From Cladosporium sp. IMV 00045 (Eukaryota; Ascomycota; Dothideomycetes; Cladosporiales; Cladosporiaceae), in contig MSJI02000862.1 of assembly GCA_001931905.2 (NCBI GenBank), positions 35,047 to 99,046 of the forward strand: a stretch of DNA of 64,000 nt, written 5' to 3'. The notes beneath the pieces were generated by a model. The model did no database searches and was not told the origin of the DNA. It saw nothing but the letters and a program-made list of their open reading frames with translations. Position numbers and translations under genes: made by a program. This document shows, piece after piece, positions 31,508 through 40,792 of this stretch; within the stretch, counting starts at the first letter, position 1, and each line of letters begins with the position of its first letter.

Positions 31508-32859
31508 TCAAAGCTCTGACTCCCGGACCAGACAATCGCGGTTGAGATGTGTCTGATTGCAGGACAATATCCCGGCCAGATGAAGTGTGAGCTGGAGATC
31601 CCCGAGCAACGACTTCAAGACATGGCTCACGCCAGCTTGTCCTCCCAGCACTAAACCGTACACATACGGTCTGCCGACCAGCACCATCTTTGCGCCAAGG
31701 GCCATGACTTTTGCAATATCCGCACCACATCTGATGCCGGAATCGAAGATAATATCAAGCTTGTCTCCCACCGCATCAACGATCCGAGGCAACATACCCA
31801 GGGAGCTGACACCGCCGTCGACTTGTCTTCCACCGTGGTTGCTGACCACGATGCCCTGCACTCCGATTTCGACACATTTCCTGGCATCCTCAACGTTTTG
31901 GATGCCTTTCAGAATGATGGGCCCATCCCAGTGCTTCTGCAGAAACTTGACATCCTCCCAGCCATGGCTAGTACCGGGGAAGATCGTTTGCGCCCATTCT
32001 GCTACAGCAACCGACATATTTTCTTCGGCTTCAACGCCGTGCTTCTCCTTGAATCGCCGGCGGAAGACGGGATCTGTCAATCCAATGGCCGTGCCGATCT
32101 GGTCTGATCGAAGAAAAGGGTTGTACCTACGCGGGTCAGCATTTGTGTCATTCGGCAAGGTCAATTCACATACCCATTATCCATGTCGCTTGGTCGCCAC
32201 CCAAGAATGTAAGTATCCAGAGTTACAACCAATGCTGTGTAACCTGACTTCTTTGCGCGGTCAAGCATAGAGATCGTAATCTCTTCATTCTCATTCTTGG
32301 GCCAGTATAGTTGAAACCATCGATTGCCGTCACCATTGGCTTCCGCAACTTCCTCAATGCTTGTACTAGTTGCCGAACTTAGGATGTATGGCACATTGTT
32401 CTCTGCCGCTGCTCGGGCTGCAGCAACTTCGCCATCAGGGTTGAAGATACCTGGGTAATCATGTCAAAACCAGTCTCGCCTCAATGCCACTGCCCAGGTG
32501 AAATACTCACGCTGCACGCCAACAGGAGCCGCTGCAATCGGAAATTGGAATTCCTGACCAACGACTTTCGTGGTCAGATCCGGTAGATCGTCGCTGGCAA
32601 CTAGACGTTTCGGAACGATGGACCACTTTTTGAACGCCTCGACGTTCTTGTTGGCCGTTTCGCCAGTTCCTGCGTTACCGATCACATAACCTCTGCTGTC
32701 GGCACTCATGAGTGCAGCTGCCTTCGGTTCCCACTCTCGTGCATTGAAGGTGAACGGCGGATGCTCGTAGTGCAAGCCATTTTGATAGACTGACTTCTCA
32801 TACTCGACGGGACTGGGGACCTTCTGTTTCTGGGCCACGTAGTTTTGTGTATCGGTCAT
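31508..32859 (-). CDS. FMN-dependent 2-hydroxyacid oxidase (lactate monooxygenase-like)
   Basis: Exons 32859-32511, 32450-32174 and 32126-31508 give about 414 aa. Donors GTGAGT and GTATGT and acceptors CCCAG and CGTAG are in phase. The alpha-hydroxyacid dehydrogenase barrel is recognised by PIAAAPVGVQ, ILSSATSTSIEEVA, FQLYWPKN, LVVTLDTYILGWR, the catalytic-His motif VVSNHGGRQVDGG and DSGIRCGADIAKVMALGA with GRPYVYGL. The enzyme oxidises an L-2-hydroxyacid (such as lactate) to the oxo acid, using FMN and oxygen. There is no targeting signal or cytochrome b5 domain, so it is cytosolic or peroxisomal. It shares a 417-base divergent promoter with the TDT transporter. Confidence 0.92.
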
Positions 32860-33276
32860 TTTGGGTCATGAAGGGGAATGTTTGTTGGAGCGATTTCGTG
32901 AATACGTATCTTTATCTTTTTGGACTCCCATCGACATGGTATTTCTAATGTTGTTGCAAACGTTCGCCTTGATGACGTACCGGTTGCGTGTAAGATGTTC
33001 TCGACGTCCTCCGTGAACTCAAAACTTTCCGTAGAACGACCGAGTAGGGCTCGTAAGGCTCGTAAGGCTACTAGGAAAAAGCATAATTGCATTGCTTATA
33101 TTCGCAGGAATCGGCAGCTAAACGGTAGAAGCATTGATGTACGTCACTTTAATGATGCTTGTCGCCATGCCAAGCTGCGAGGCAGGGTGATGCCCGAGGG
33201 TCTTGCTTGGGCTCCGTGCATCTTTCTCTCGAGAACCCTAGCTCTGTACAACGACATACCGAGACACAACTGATCA
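32860..33276. promoter_or_regulatory. Divergent promoter: hydroxyacid oxidase / TDT transporter
   Basis: Start codons of the oxidase (32859, minus) and the transporter (33277, plus) are 417 bases apart. The tandem 10-mer 'gctcgtaagg' at about 33049-33068 is noticeable. Shared regulation is plausible. No factor site is assigned. Confidence 0.5.
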
Positions 33277-34618
33277 ATGACAATCATGTTCGCCCGGAAA
33301 CGTCAACCTTCGTTACCGACAAGCTCAAGCAATGATGAAGAGCAGTCAAGTCGCTTGGAGAAAGACAATCCTCACGATGCGGAGGAAGTCACTTTCAAGC
33401 AACGCATCAAGCAGTACGGGAATATCTCTTGGACACCAACTTTCGGTCTTCTGGTCTGACGGGTGGACAGTTTTACCTTCGCAAACTTTGCGTGTACGAT
33501 GGCAACAGGAGGAATAGCGACTCTTCTCAACGCGCAACCGAATACGTTCACTGGTTTGACGACAATTGGGAAGGTGGTCTTCATATACGAGATTGTTCTT
33601 TTCCTCTGTTTCACGGCAGCCATCAGCGCACGATTCATCATGTTTCCTGGCACGTTTACCAGCGCGATATCACACCCAACGGAGTCCCTCTTCATCCCGA
33701 CGTTCTTTCTCAGTATCGTCGACATCTTCAACGGGATCCAGGCTTTTGGAGTACCCTCAACAGGCGTATGGCTTGTGGTCGAACAGCGCGTATGTTTTTG
33801 GATATACCTCGCCTGTGTATTGATGCTTTCCATCGGGCAGTACACATACCTCTTCACGGCACCACCGAAACGACTCACCGTCCAGGCGATGACACCAGCC
33901 TGGATTCTCCCGATATTCCCTACAATGTTGACGGGCACTTTCGCCAGCCAAATTGTGTCTACACAGCCGGCAGTGCATCGAGCGACGATCATCGTTGCCG
34001 GCGTTAGTATGCAAGGCCTCGGATGGATGGTGTCGTTCATGATGTACTCGGTGTTCATCACACGTCTGATGCAACACGGTCTGCCGGAGCCGAACATGCG
34101 ACCCGGCATGTTCATTGCTGTCGGACCGCCGAGTTTCACTAGTCTTGCCTTGATTGGTATGTCTCAGAGCATTCCTGCGAGCTATGGGGTTTTTGCGGCG
34201 AATCCGGGAATGGCGGAGATGCTGGAACAATTGGCTATAATCGTGGCCATGTGAGTACTGCCCTTCGCTATCCTGACTTGTCGATACTGATACAACGAAC
34301 AGATTCCTCTGGTCCTTTGCCTTCTGGTTCTTCGGGATTGCTCTCATTAGCGTGCTGAGCAAAGCAAACGAGATGTCTTTCAAGCTTGTCTGGTACGCCT
34401 GCGTGTTCCCAAACGTCGGCTTTCTGGTCGCGCTCATCGACATTGGAGAGCAGCTTCTCAGTCTTGGAATTCAATGGGTTGGAAGCATTGCCACCATCGT
34501 GTTGATCGCTGTCTGGCTGTTCGTGATGGCTGCGCATGCTAAGGCCGTCATTAATAAACGGATCATGATGCCTGGGAAGGATGAGGACAATGATCAGTAC
34601 AAGGAGGAGAATCAGTAG
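33277..34618 (+). CDS. TDT-family organic-acid / anion transporter (Mae1/Ssu1-like)
   Basis: Exons 33277-33413, 33471-34250 and 34303-34618 give about 410 aa. Intron 1 (57 nt, donor GTACGG, acceptor GACAG) removes an in-frame TGA at 33457 and creates RIKHFTFANFACTMATGGIA, matching the family consensus that begins HFT..WA..TM.TGG. This supports the model strongly. About ten hydrophobic helices follow, typical of the tellurite-resistance/dicarboxylate-transporter fold also seen in SLAC1 channels. Members carry malate, other carboxylates or sulfite across the plasma membrane. The charged tail (DEDNDQYKEENQ) is cytosolic. Its pairing with a hydroxyacid oxidase suggests carboxylate uptake or release. 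This is inference. Confidence 0.88.
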
Positions 34619-35346
34619 CAAGGACGATGAACTTAGGAAAACTTTGTGATGTCAGATTGATCGGTTTTTATTTTACACTGTTCCAGGGGATGTTTCGGGA
34701 GATAGGTCTCTCTATGGTCGTCTGTGACTTCGATAGACTAGGTATGAGGATAGCTGGACGGAACTTGCGGAGAGAGTGTTGTTCCAAGTCTAACTCTCTC
34801 AATGGTGATGTATAAACGTGGCATACTAGCGCGTATAGTGTTTGCATGAAAGGAACATAGATGGTTGTTTTGGTTGATTAGATTTGACTGTTTTCTCTTC
34901 GAGTCGTGGACGGTGGAGTTAGGTGTATCTCAGTAGTAGGGGGGAATTCTAACAGGCGGGAGATGGTGGTATTTGCACGTCGATCGCGGAGAGTGTGATT
35001 TTGGAATATGAGTTAATGAGCATGTAGAGATGTCCCTTTCCTCGGTCCAAGCAAGCCCGCATATCTAGACACTTTTCTCCCTCCATGCTGAAAGGCGGGA
35101 GATGACCGAAAGGCGTATTCTCCAGAGTTCAAGTGGTCTACAGCACATGAACTCCCCCATACATACCCTTTCGAATCTCGGAAAGACAGCATCGCCTCTC
35201 AGCGCCCAGGGAAAGATCTTGTGATGAATTTGCTCTGCAAGCTTCTCTACGTCGTAGACAGCAGCAAGAAAAGCCGGCCGTTATACGTTCTGAGAGCCTG
35301 ATATGTGTTTCATCCAGAGGTAGCCTCATTCTCCATCTACTCGACT
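34619..35346. other. Intergenic with possible decayed 88-bp repeats
   Basis: No gene is supported. The segments around 34690-34810 and 34918-35010 contain the cores 'gcggagagagtg'/'gcggagagtgtg' and 'ctctctcaatgg'/'gtatctcagtag', which resemble the unit of the arrays at 2462-2635 and 25416-25700, but spacing is irregular. Confidence 0.4.
34690..35010. repeat. Possible decayed 88-bp repeat units
   Basis: 'gcggagagagtgttgttcc' near 34767, followed by 'ctctctcaatgg', and 'gcggagagtgtgattttgg' near 34986 with 'gtatctcagtag' upstream, resemble the core of the other arrays. Spacing is not regular, so this is suggestive only. Confidence 0.35.
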
Positions 35347-36102
35347 TCACGTTCTCTTATTTTCGGCTTCGAGATACTCGTCAAATCTGGCTGCGAAGGA
35401 TGTTGCCGAAATTGTATCCCTTTGACGCATGAGCGCCACCGCGAGATCCTGGTGGACGACTTCCGCGGAATATCCTCCAACTTCATCAGCGAAAAATTGA
35501 GCATTCAAGCGAAGCATCATCCGATCGACCACTACTCTTCGTAACGGTGAAGATGGCATGGTTGAAGCCCATATCTTGGCTAATATTGAGGCGGTGGTGG
35601 CCTGATGATTCCATACTTTGCTCAGTGTCACCAGGAGCCGAATCGTTTCCTTGCATAGCGCACGATCTCCAACGTAGTCTCCGAAAAGGTAGAGCTCCAT
35701 GAGCAGTTTTTGGTCTCGGGTTGATTCCACCTTGCTGTGCTTGACTCAAGCGACGGCAACATCATTGCTGTAAACCCAGGCGACGTAAGCCCTGAATACT
35801 TCTGGCTCGGTCTCGGGTATGCGAATAGTTTTCTCCATCCCTTCCTTCCAGCGTTGCGAGCATGCTGCTTCGAAGAACTTCGATTTGACGGAGAATAGGT
35901 CTTTGTAAACGACGAACGCCTCTTCCTTCGGGCCGACAAGAACAGCGACCATTTCATTGTAGTCGCAAGCTCTGTGGAAGTTGTCAGCTAGCCATTGTCG
36001 GCTCTGAGGGAGATCTCTCACTCACATAAAGCGCTTTGCTGGGCGCTCATCTTCACTGCTGATTTCTTCCACTCGCGGAAGCTTGTGTGAGGCTTCTTCC
36101 AT
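35347..36102 (-). CDS. BTB/POZ-domain protein with in-frame stop
   Basis: Exon 1 is 36102-36026 (MEEASHKLPRVEEISSEDER, donor GTGAGT), followed by 35971 onwards (acceptor CACAG). The BTB fold is clear: MVAVLVGPKEEAFVVYKDLFSVKSKFFEAA, WKEGMEKTIRIPETEPEVFRAYVAWVYS, then LLMELYLFGDYVGD. A TGA at 35748-35746 interrupts the frame between these blocks, yet the same frame continues for 132 codons. Either a 45-nt intron (35775-35731, weak donor GTTTAC) removes it, giving about 218 aa, or the gene carries a nonsense mutation or error. BTB proteins dimerise and often act as Cul3 adaptors or regulators. The function here is unknown. Confidence 0.6.
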
Positions 36103-37374
36103 GGCGTCGACTCAACCGTCGGCTCGGTGAGTTTGATTCGGTATGGTATATATGTGTAAAATGAGAGGGTGGAGTGGGTGCTCCGAAGTATAAGTAAGTT
36201 TATGTGTTGGGAATGCAAGCTGAGTGAATGGTTCTTGAGATACAGCCTGGCAGGTGCCATGCGCTTGCCTATGAAATCATTGAAGGTGAATGAACATTTT
36301 GCCATGTGATAGTTGCAATTTCACTTCACAGACTGTGGTGAGACATTGTCATAAGACGTACCCAAATTCAAGTGCGTAGTAAGTGAAACACAACGCCTTC
36401 TGATCTCTGCGTCAAGCCATGTGAAACCCGCTGAATCTCTTCCATGTGCATAAGCGAATGGACCTTCACTGAATTGATCAGGGAAGAGGAGTTGAGACAC
36501 TTCACTCACACAGGCTTGCGACACACTGCTGAGTCGGTGTCATTACAAGCCCAGGCTAGGAGCAGCTGGATCGTAAAGTAACAGTGAATCTCGTCATACA
36601 AGTCAGACCAAATTGGAGGATTATTTGGGGGGTTTTTTTTTTATTGTACCATCAGTGTAGTAGCTAACTTGGGAAAACGGACTCACAATGGTTCGAATCC
36701 GAGAATAGAGCAAGTAATTACCTGACAGTTCGCCTGAAGAAACCAAATACCAATCCATTCGTTTCGCTTCCTTGTTTTCCCATCCTTTCATTATCCGTTC
36801 GAATGCAGAAGCCCCAACAAACATGGAGTTCACTTGTCGAACTCACTCGACCATACCTGAGACGATGAAAATCACCCACTTTAGAGCAGCAAGAGGGGGA
36901 GGAAAAGAGGGGAAGCACCAAAAAGCAAGTTAAAGACAGAGAAAAACAAAGCAAAAAGAAAAAGGTAGGGGGTTCTGAGAACTGTGACTGGGCCCATAAC
37001 TCTGGCGTTCCGCAAATCCTTGATCAGGCCATTTGTGGGTATGCATCCAGGCTGAGAATCGCGGACGTAGGTCAGTCTGGTTTCCATGAATGATGATGGA
37101 AGAGGTCGTGAATTCCTGATTTTGTCGAAGGCACAGCTTGACGTCGGCGCCACGAACCGCACAAAGCTTTTCCGAGATAATGGTATTGTTCTTGCTGTTG
37201 TTGTGATCCTATTTTGTATGCGCGTTATGGAGAAATGCTGGCTCATGTATCAGATTAGGTGCTTGTTCGGTCAGACTTTTGACTCGATGTTGGAGTCCAG
37301 CGGTCCATGCGCCTGGTAGTGAGAGCAAAGCTAGGGATGCTTCAATTGTTCCCATCAGCCGGTCTCGCGTGATG
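36103..37374. other. Intergenic, no supported gene
   Basis: About 1.3 kb. A G6-T10 homopolymer run lies at 36630-36645. An isolated T-arm-like sequence at 36690 is not part of a foldable tRNA (see rejected items). Minus frames such as 36621-36954 lack coding character. Confidence 0.4.
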
Positions 37375-38295
37375 TCAATCTCCAGTGCGATCCTTGCTGG
37401 TCTCCTCCTGGCCTTCGTTGCTGGCGTCTCCCTCGTTGTCAGAATTGATTTCCTCTTCGGAGCTACCGGAAGACGAGCTTTCAGATCCTTCATCTGCCTT
37501 GACCAACATCGGTCGATTTTCCTTCTTGACTTTGCCATTCTTGACCATCTACTCGACCGCCTCGTACCGCTTGCTCCCAGGACCGCAGTCCTTCCAGTAG
37601 GCGCCGATAGACTCAGCCGCAGCTGGGGAAAGTTGCTCAAAGTCTTTGCCGACAATGTATGACGCATCGTAGTAGCGACTCCCCTCGGCATACGGTTGCA
37701 GGTTGCCTGCGAGCTTGTACGTGGCTTTGACCGCGGCTTTGTGACTTTCCTCGTCATTCAAGGAATCCAAAAGGTTGCGCACCTCTTGCTTGCCGGTCGC
37801 TTCATTCAGCACCGGCTCGTCGCTGTTGTACTCGTTGAATTTTGTGAGGAAGGCCTTGAGACATTCGTCCGCAACGTCGCCATGATCATCCAAACGATTC
37901 GTTACGTCCTTCACAGCCGCTTGGACAATCTCGAACGCCTCTTGTGGTTGAGCTAGCACTTGCATGAGCTGCAAATGGGCAGCGGCAGCAAGCAAGTCAT
38001 GGATGGCTTGAGTCTGTAAATATTAGCAGACATTCATTGAATGGGTCATAAGGTTTACGTACGGATCCTTTGGTGGTCATTCCAACCCTCTTAATCTTGT
38101 GGATGAGTTCACGAGCAAGCTTTAGACCTTCGTTCGCATCCAGCTGCTCTTGCTTGAGCTTTTCCAATTCAGCGCGTCTCTCACGGAGCCGCGCCATTTG
38201 CTGTTTTTCAGTGAACCGCGCGTGAAGTTGGCTACCTGCTCATCTGTCGGGTACTTCTTGCGGACTTCTTTGAGAATCTCTTCTTTGGTTCTCAT
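37375..38295 (-). CDS. Unknown protein with in-frame UAG and acidic continuation
   Basis: The confident part is two exons, 38197-38063 and 38013-37549 (donor GTACGT, acceptor TTTACAG), giving 199 aa. It is helical and charged, starts MARLRERRAELEKLKQEQL (coiled-coil-like) and ends SKRYEAVE. A start at 38295 (MRTKEEILKEVRKKYPTDEQ) would need a very short 35-nt intron (38235-38201). After the TAG at 37551-37549 the same frame runs another 57 codons (MVKNGKVKKE, then an acidic Ser-rich stretch with GSESSSSGSSEEE) to a TGA at 37377-37375. No family is recognised. The tail looks like ordinary nuclear-protein low-complexity sequence. Whether it is translated is unknown. Confidence 0.55.
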
Positions 38296-38317
38296 TGTGT
38301 CGGCGGAGCGAACTGAT

Positions 38318-38405
38318 CAAATGATGATGTTGATGATGATGACAATAGTGGTGATGATGAAGATGATGATGATGGTGTCGTAGTGGTGTTGTGGTGGTGT
38401 TATGA
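38318..38405. repeat. ATG-type trinucleotide microsatellite
   Basis: An imperfect run of 'gatgatgatg' with 'gtg' variants lies in the presumed leader/promoter of the minus-strand unknown gene. In the gene's sense strand it reads CAT repeats, so it adds no upstream ATGs. Confidence 0.75.
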
Positions 38406-39612
38406 TGAAAAAGGGTGACAATGACCATGAGGAAGGCGCGACTGATGGATGACTAGGAGACAATAGCAAACAAATGATTGTTACCGCGCGGACCGGCGCT
38501 AGTGCAAACACGCTCGTGATTACGAGAGAGTCACGTGCTTCTGCGCAGCCAATAACTAAACACGCGATTCGCACAAAAAGTGATGGGAAGTGTGAGGATA
38601 CAGAGGACAGGTTGAGATCTTTCACTGACCTATCGTCTCAAGAGAATATGGTACATCCCTAATGTCATCAATCACCGCCGTTTTCGCAGCTTGTTTGGAG
38701 ATGTAGTCAATTTTATACAGAGTCGGCTTAGCACGCTGCTACCATCAAGGTCTAATAATACAAACCATGGGCATGTACATCTATCCTTTGACCTGATTGA
38801 CTTCCAATCGTCATGGCGGGCCTGAGGCGTAAGCTCAACGAGTACAACTCCAGGACAAGTTACAGAGATGCAGTCTTTACCAGCAGTCAATCGACAACCC
38901 ACGCGAATGGACCCGAGACTAGGGCGAAACGGAAGAGGGATGCTCATGCGGCCACGCCACAGCATGACAGAAAACGCCTGAGATATCTTGACATCCAGAG
39001 CAGTGCGGAGATCACATCCAGCCGCGTGCCGAAAGGCAACATTGCAGATCTGGAGCCTGTCGTCACCCCGGCTACACCGCGTGCTGCTCCTCAAGCAACC
39101 ACATATGACTGCCTTCGCCGGTAATGAGATGTGTTTGTTTTATAACACGGACTCGGGACGTACCGCTCAAGAACAGAGCCATCGTGGGCATTTTCGCATG
39201 CGATCATGTTAGACTTCCTCGTCCTCATCCTCATTCGCCCTAGCTGGCTGAAGGTCAGGAGCTTTTGTTTACCCCACTATAACAACCTTCTCTCTATAAC
39301 GATTGGGAAAATGCTTCAGTTTTTTTGTAATTGCAGTGTCAATCGATGATGCTGTGTGCAAGAAGATGAGTGATAATTGCTGACGACACACAGATTTGCG
39401 TGAAGTCGAAGAGTGAGGTCGAAGAGTGAGGTGTCGCATTTCTCGGCCAGCTCGGAGAAGTTTCGGGAGTTGACTGAAAAGACTCACCAACATTCTTGAA
39501 AGACAGATCACACTTTGGTTGACAAGCCCATTGAGTTTCGATCGATCATTTGCAATAGTTAAAAAACACAGACTACTGGACTCTTTGAGCCTGATATCTG
39601 TGGATCGACAAG
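38406..39612. other. Intergenic, doubtful small ORF
   Basis: Between the unknown minus gene and SER2. The only frame with some character is 38813-39124 on plus (entered separately). A 13-base direct repeat ('gtcgaagagtgag') lies at about 39406-39431. Nothing else was seen. Confidence 0.4.
38813..39124 (+). CDS. Doubtful small basic protein (103 aa)
   Basis: Opens with MAGLRRKLNEYNSR and holds two basic clusters (AKRKRDAH, DRKRLRY) like nuclear localisation signals. There is no domain, no intron evidence and no clear promoter. It could be a real short gene, the first exon of one, or chance. Confidence 0.25.
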   Translation: MAGLRRKLNEYNSRTSYRDAVFTSSQSTTHANGPETRAKRKRDAHAATPQHDRKRLRYLDIQSSAEITSSRVPKGNIADLEPVVTPATPRAAPQATTYDCLRR

Positions 39613-40635
39613 ATGTCGCAAGGCAACATCGCCGAGTCGGGCATTGTCGCCCTCGCTTTCAGCAAAACACCACTCACAGGCAAAGATGAACGAATGAAAC
39701 CAATGAGAGGCAACCTCACAACTATCCTGGAAGACCTCTTCAGCGCCTCCGAACCCACCCAAGGCCCATCATTCCGCTACCTCGACCAAGAAGGCGAATC
39801 CGCCCGCGTCCTCGAAATCACCATCCCAACCCGCCACACCCCAACCCTAGCCGAATGCACTAAAGCAACCCACGCCGCCCCTCTCGCGGACTTCCAAGCC
39901 GAGAAGGGCTGGGACATTGTGATCCAACCCCTGAGCCTCTACAAACTACACCGCTCGCCGGGCCTCGCAGTCTTCGACATGGACTCAACTCTGATCCAAC
40001 AAGAAGTGATCGACGAGCTGGCCCGCGCCGTCGGCCTCTACGACCAAGTCGCCGCCATCACGGAAGCGGCCATGCGCGGCGAAGCGCCCTACACGGACTT
40101 CGAGGCCTCGCTGCGCGCCCGCGTCGGCCTGCTCAAAGGCGTGCCCATGAGCATCTGGCAGCAGCTGCGCGAGGGCGTCATTACTTTCACTCCCGGCGCA
40201 AGGGATCTGGTCAAAGTGCTGAAAGGGCTTGGGTGGAAGACCGCGGTGCTCAGTGGTGGGTTCACGCCTTTGGCGCTTTGGGTGAAGGAGACGCTGGGAC
40301 TGGATTACGCTTATGCCAACCATTTGGTGGCGGATGATGAGAAGAGCGTGCTGACTGGCGAGCTTGTGGCGGATGCGCCCATAATTCACGCCGCGAAGAA
40401 GAGGGAGCTGCTGTTGAAGTTGGCGGAGGAGAATGGGATTCCTGCTGAGAGGGCGGTTGCGGTTGGTGATGGAAGCAATGATTTGTTGATGATGGGTGTG
40501 GCGGGTTTGGGTGTTGCTTTCAATGCGAAGCCGAAGGTGCAGCTCGCGGCGCCGACGAGGTTGAATGGTGAGAGTTTGATGGATGTTGTGCATGTGCTGG
40601 GCTACACGAGCGATGAAGTGAAGAAGTACTTGTAA
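39613..40635 (+). CDS. SER2: Phosphoserine phosphatase SER2
   Basis: Single exon, 340 aa. HAD-superfamily motifs: motif I FDMDSTLIQQEVIDELA (nucleophile Asp about residue 121), motif II VLSGGFTPL, motif III Lys in the AAKKRELLLKLAEENG region and motif IV VGDGSNDLLMM (about 284-295). It catalyses the last step of serine synthesis from 3-phosphoglycerate, in the cytosol. The N-terminal 110 residues (ACT-like extension) are usual for fungal orthologues. The gene is convergent with REV3, with only about 160 bases between stops. Confidence 0.95.
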   Translation: MSQGNIAESGIVALAFSKTPLTGKDERMKPMRGNLTTILEDLFSASEPTQGPSFRYLDQEGESARVLEITIPTRHTPTLAECTKATHAAPLADFQAEKGWDIVIQPLSLYKLHRSPGLAVFDMDSTLIQQEVIDELARAVGLYDQVAAITEAAMRGEAPYTDFEASLRARVGLLKGVPMSIWQQLREGVITFTPGARDLVKVLKGLGWKTAVLSGGFTPLALWVKETLGLDYAYANHLVADDEKSVLTGELVADAPIIHAAKKRELLLKLAEENGIPAERAVAVGDGSNDLLMMGVAGLGVAFNAKPKVQLAAPTRLNGESLMDVVHVLGYTSDEVKKYL

Positions 40636-40792
40636 TGTTTTGGTTGTTCATGGGAACACAGATGGCTAGACGAAATAGATGAGTGCACGAATGTAGAAAG
40701 GCGTTGATTTGAAAACGACATGGTGTACCAAACTGGCAACCAATCCAAGATATCCCGCCAACGCCATCGCTATGTTTAAGCACAATACCACT

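Noticed and set aside
36685..36705. T-arm-like 'ggttcgaatcc', hinting at a tRNA
   Set aside because: The flanking bases do not pair into a T-stem and no D-arm, anticodon arm or acceptor stem could be built around it.
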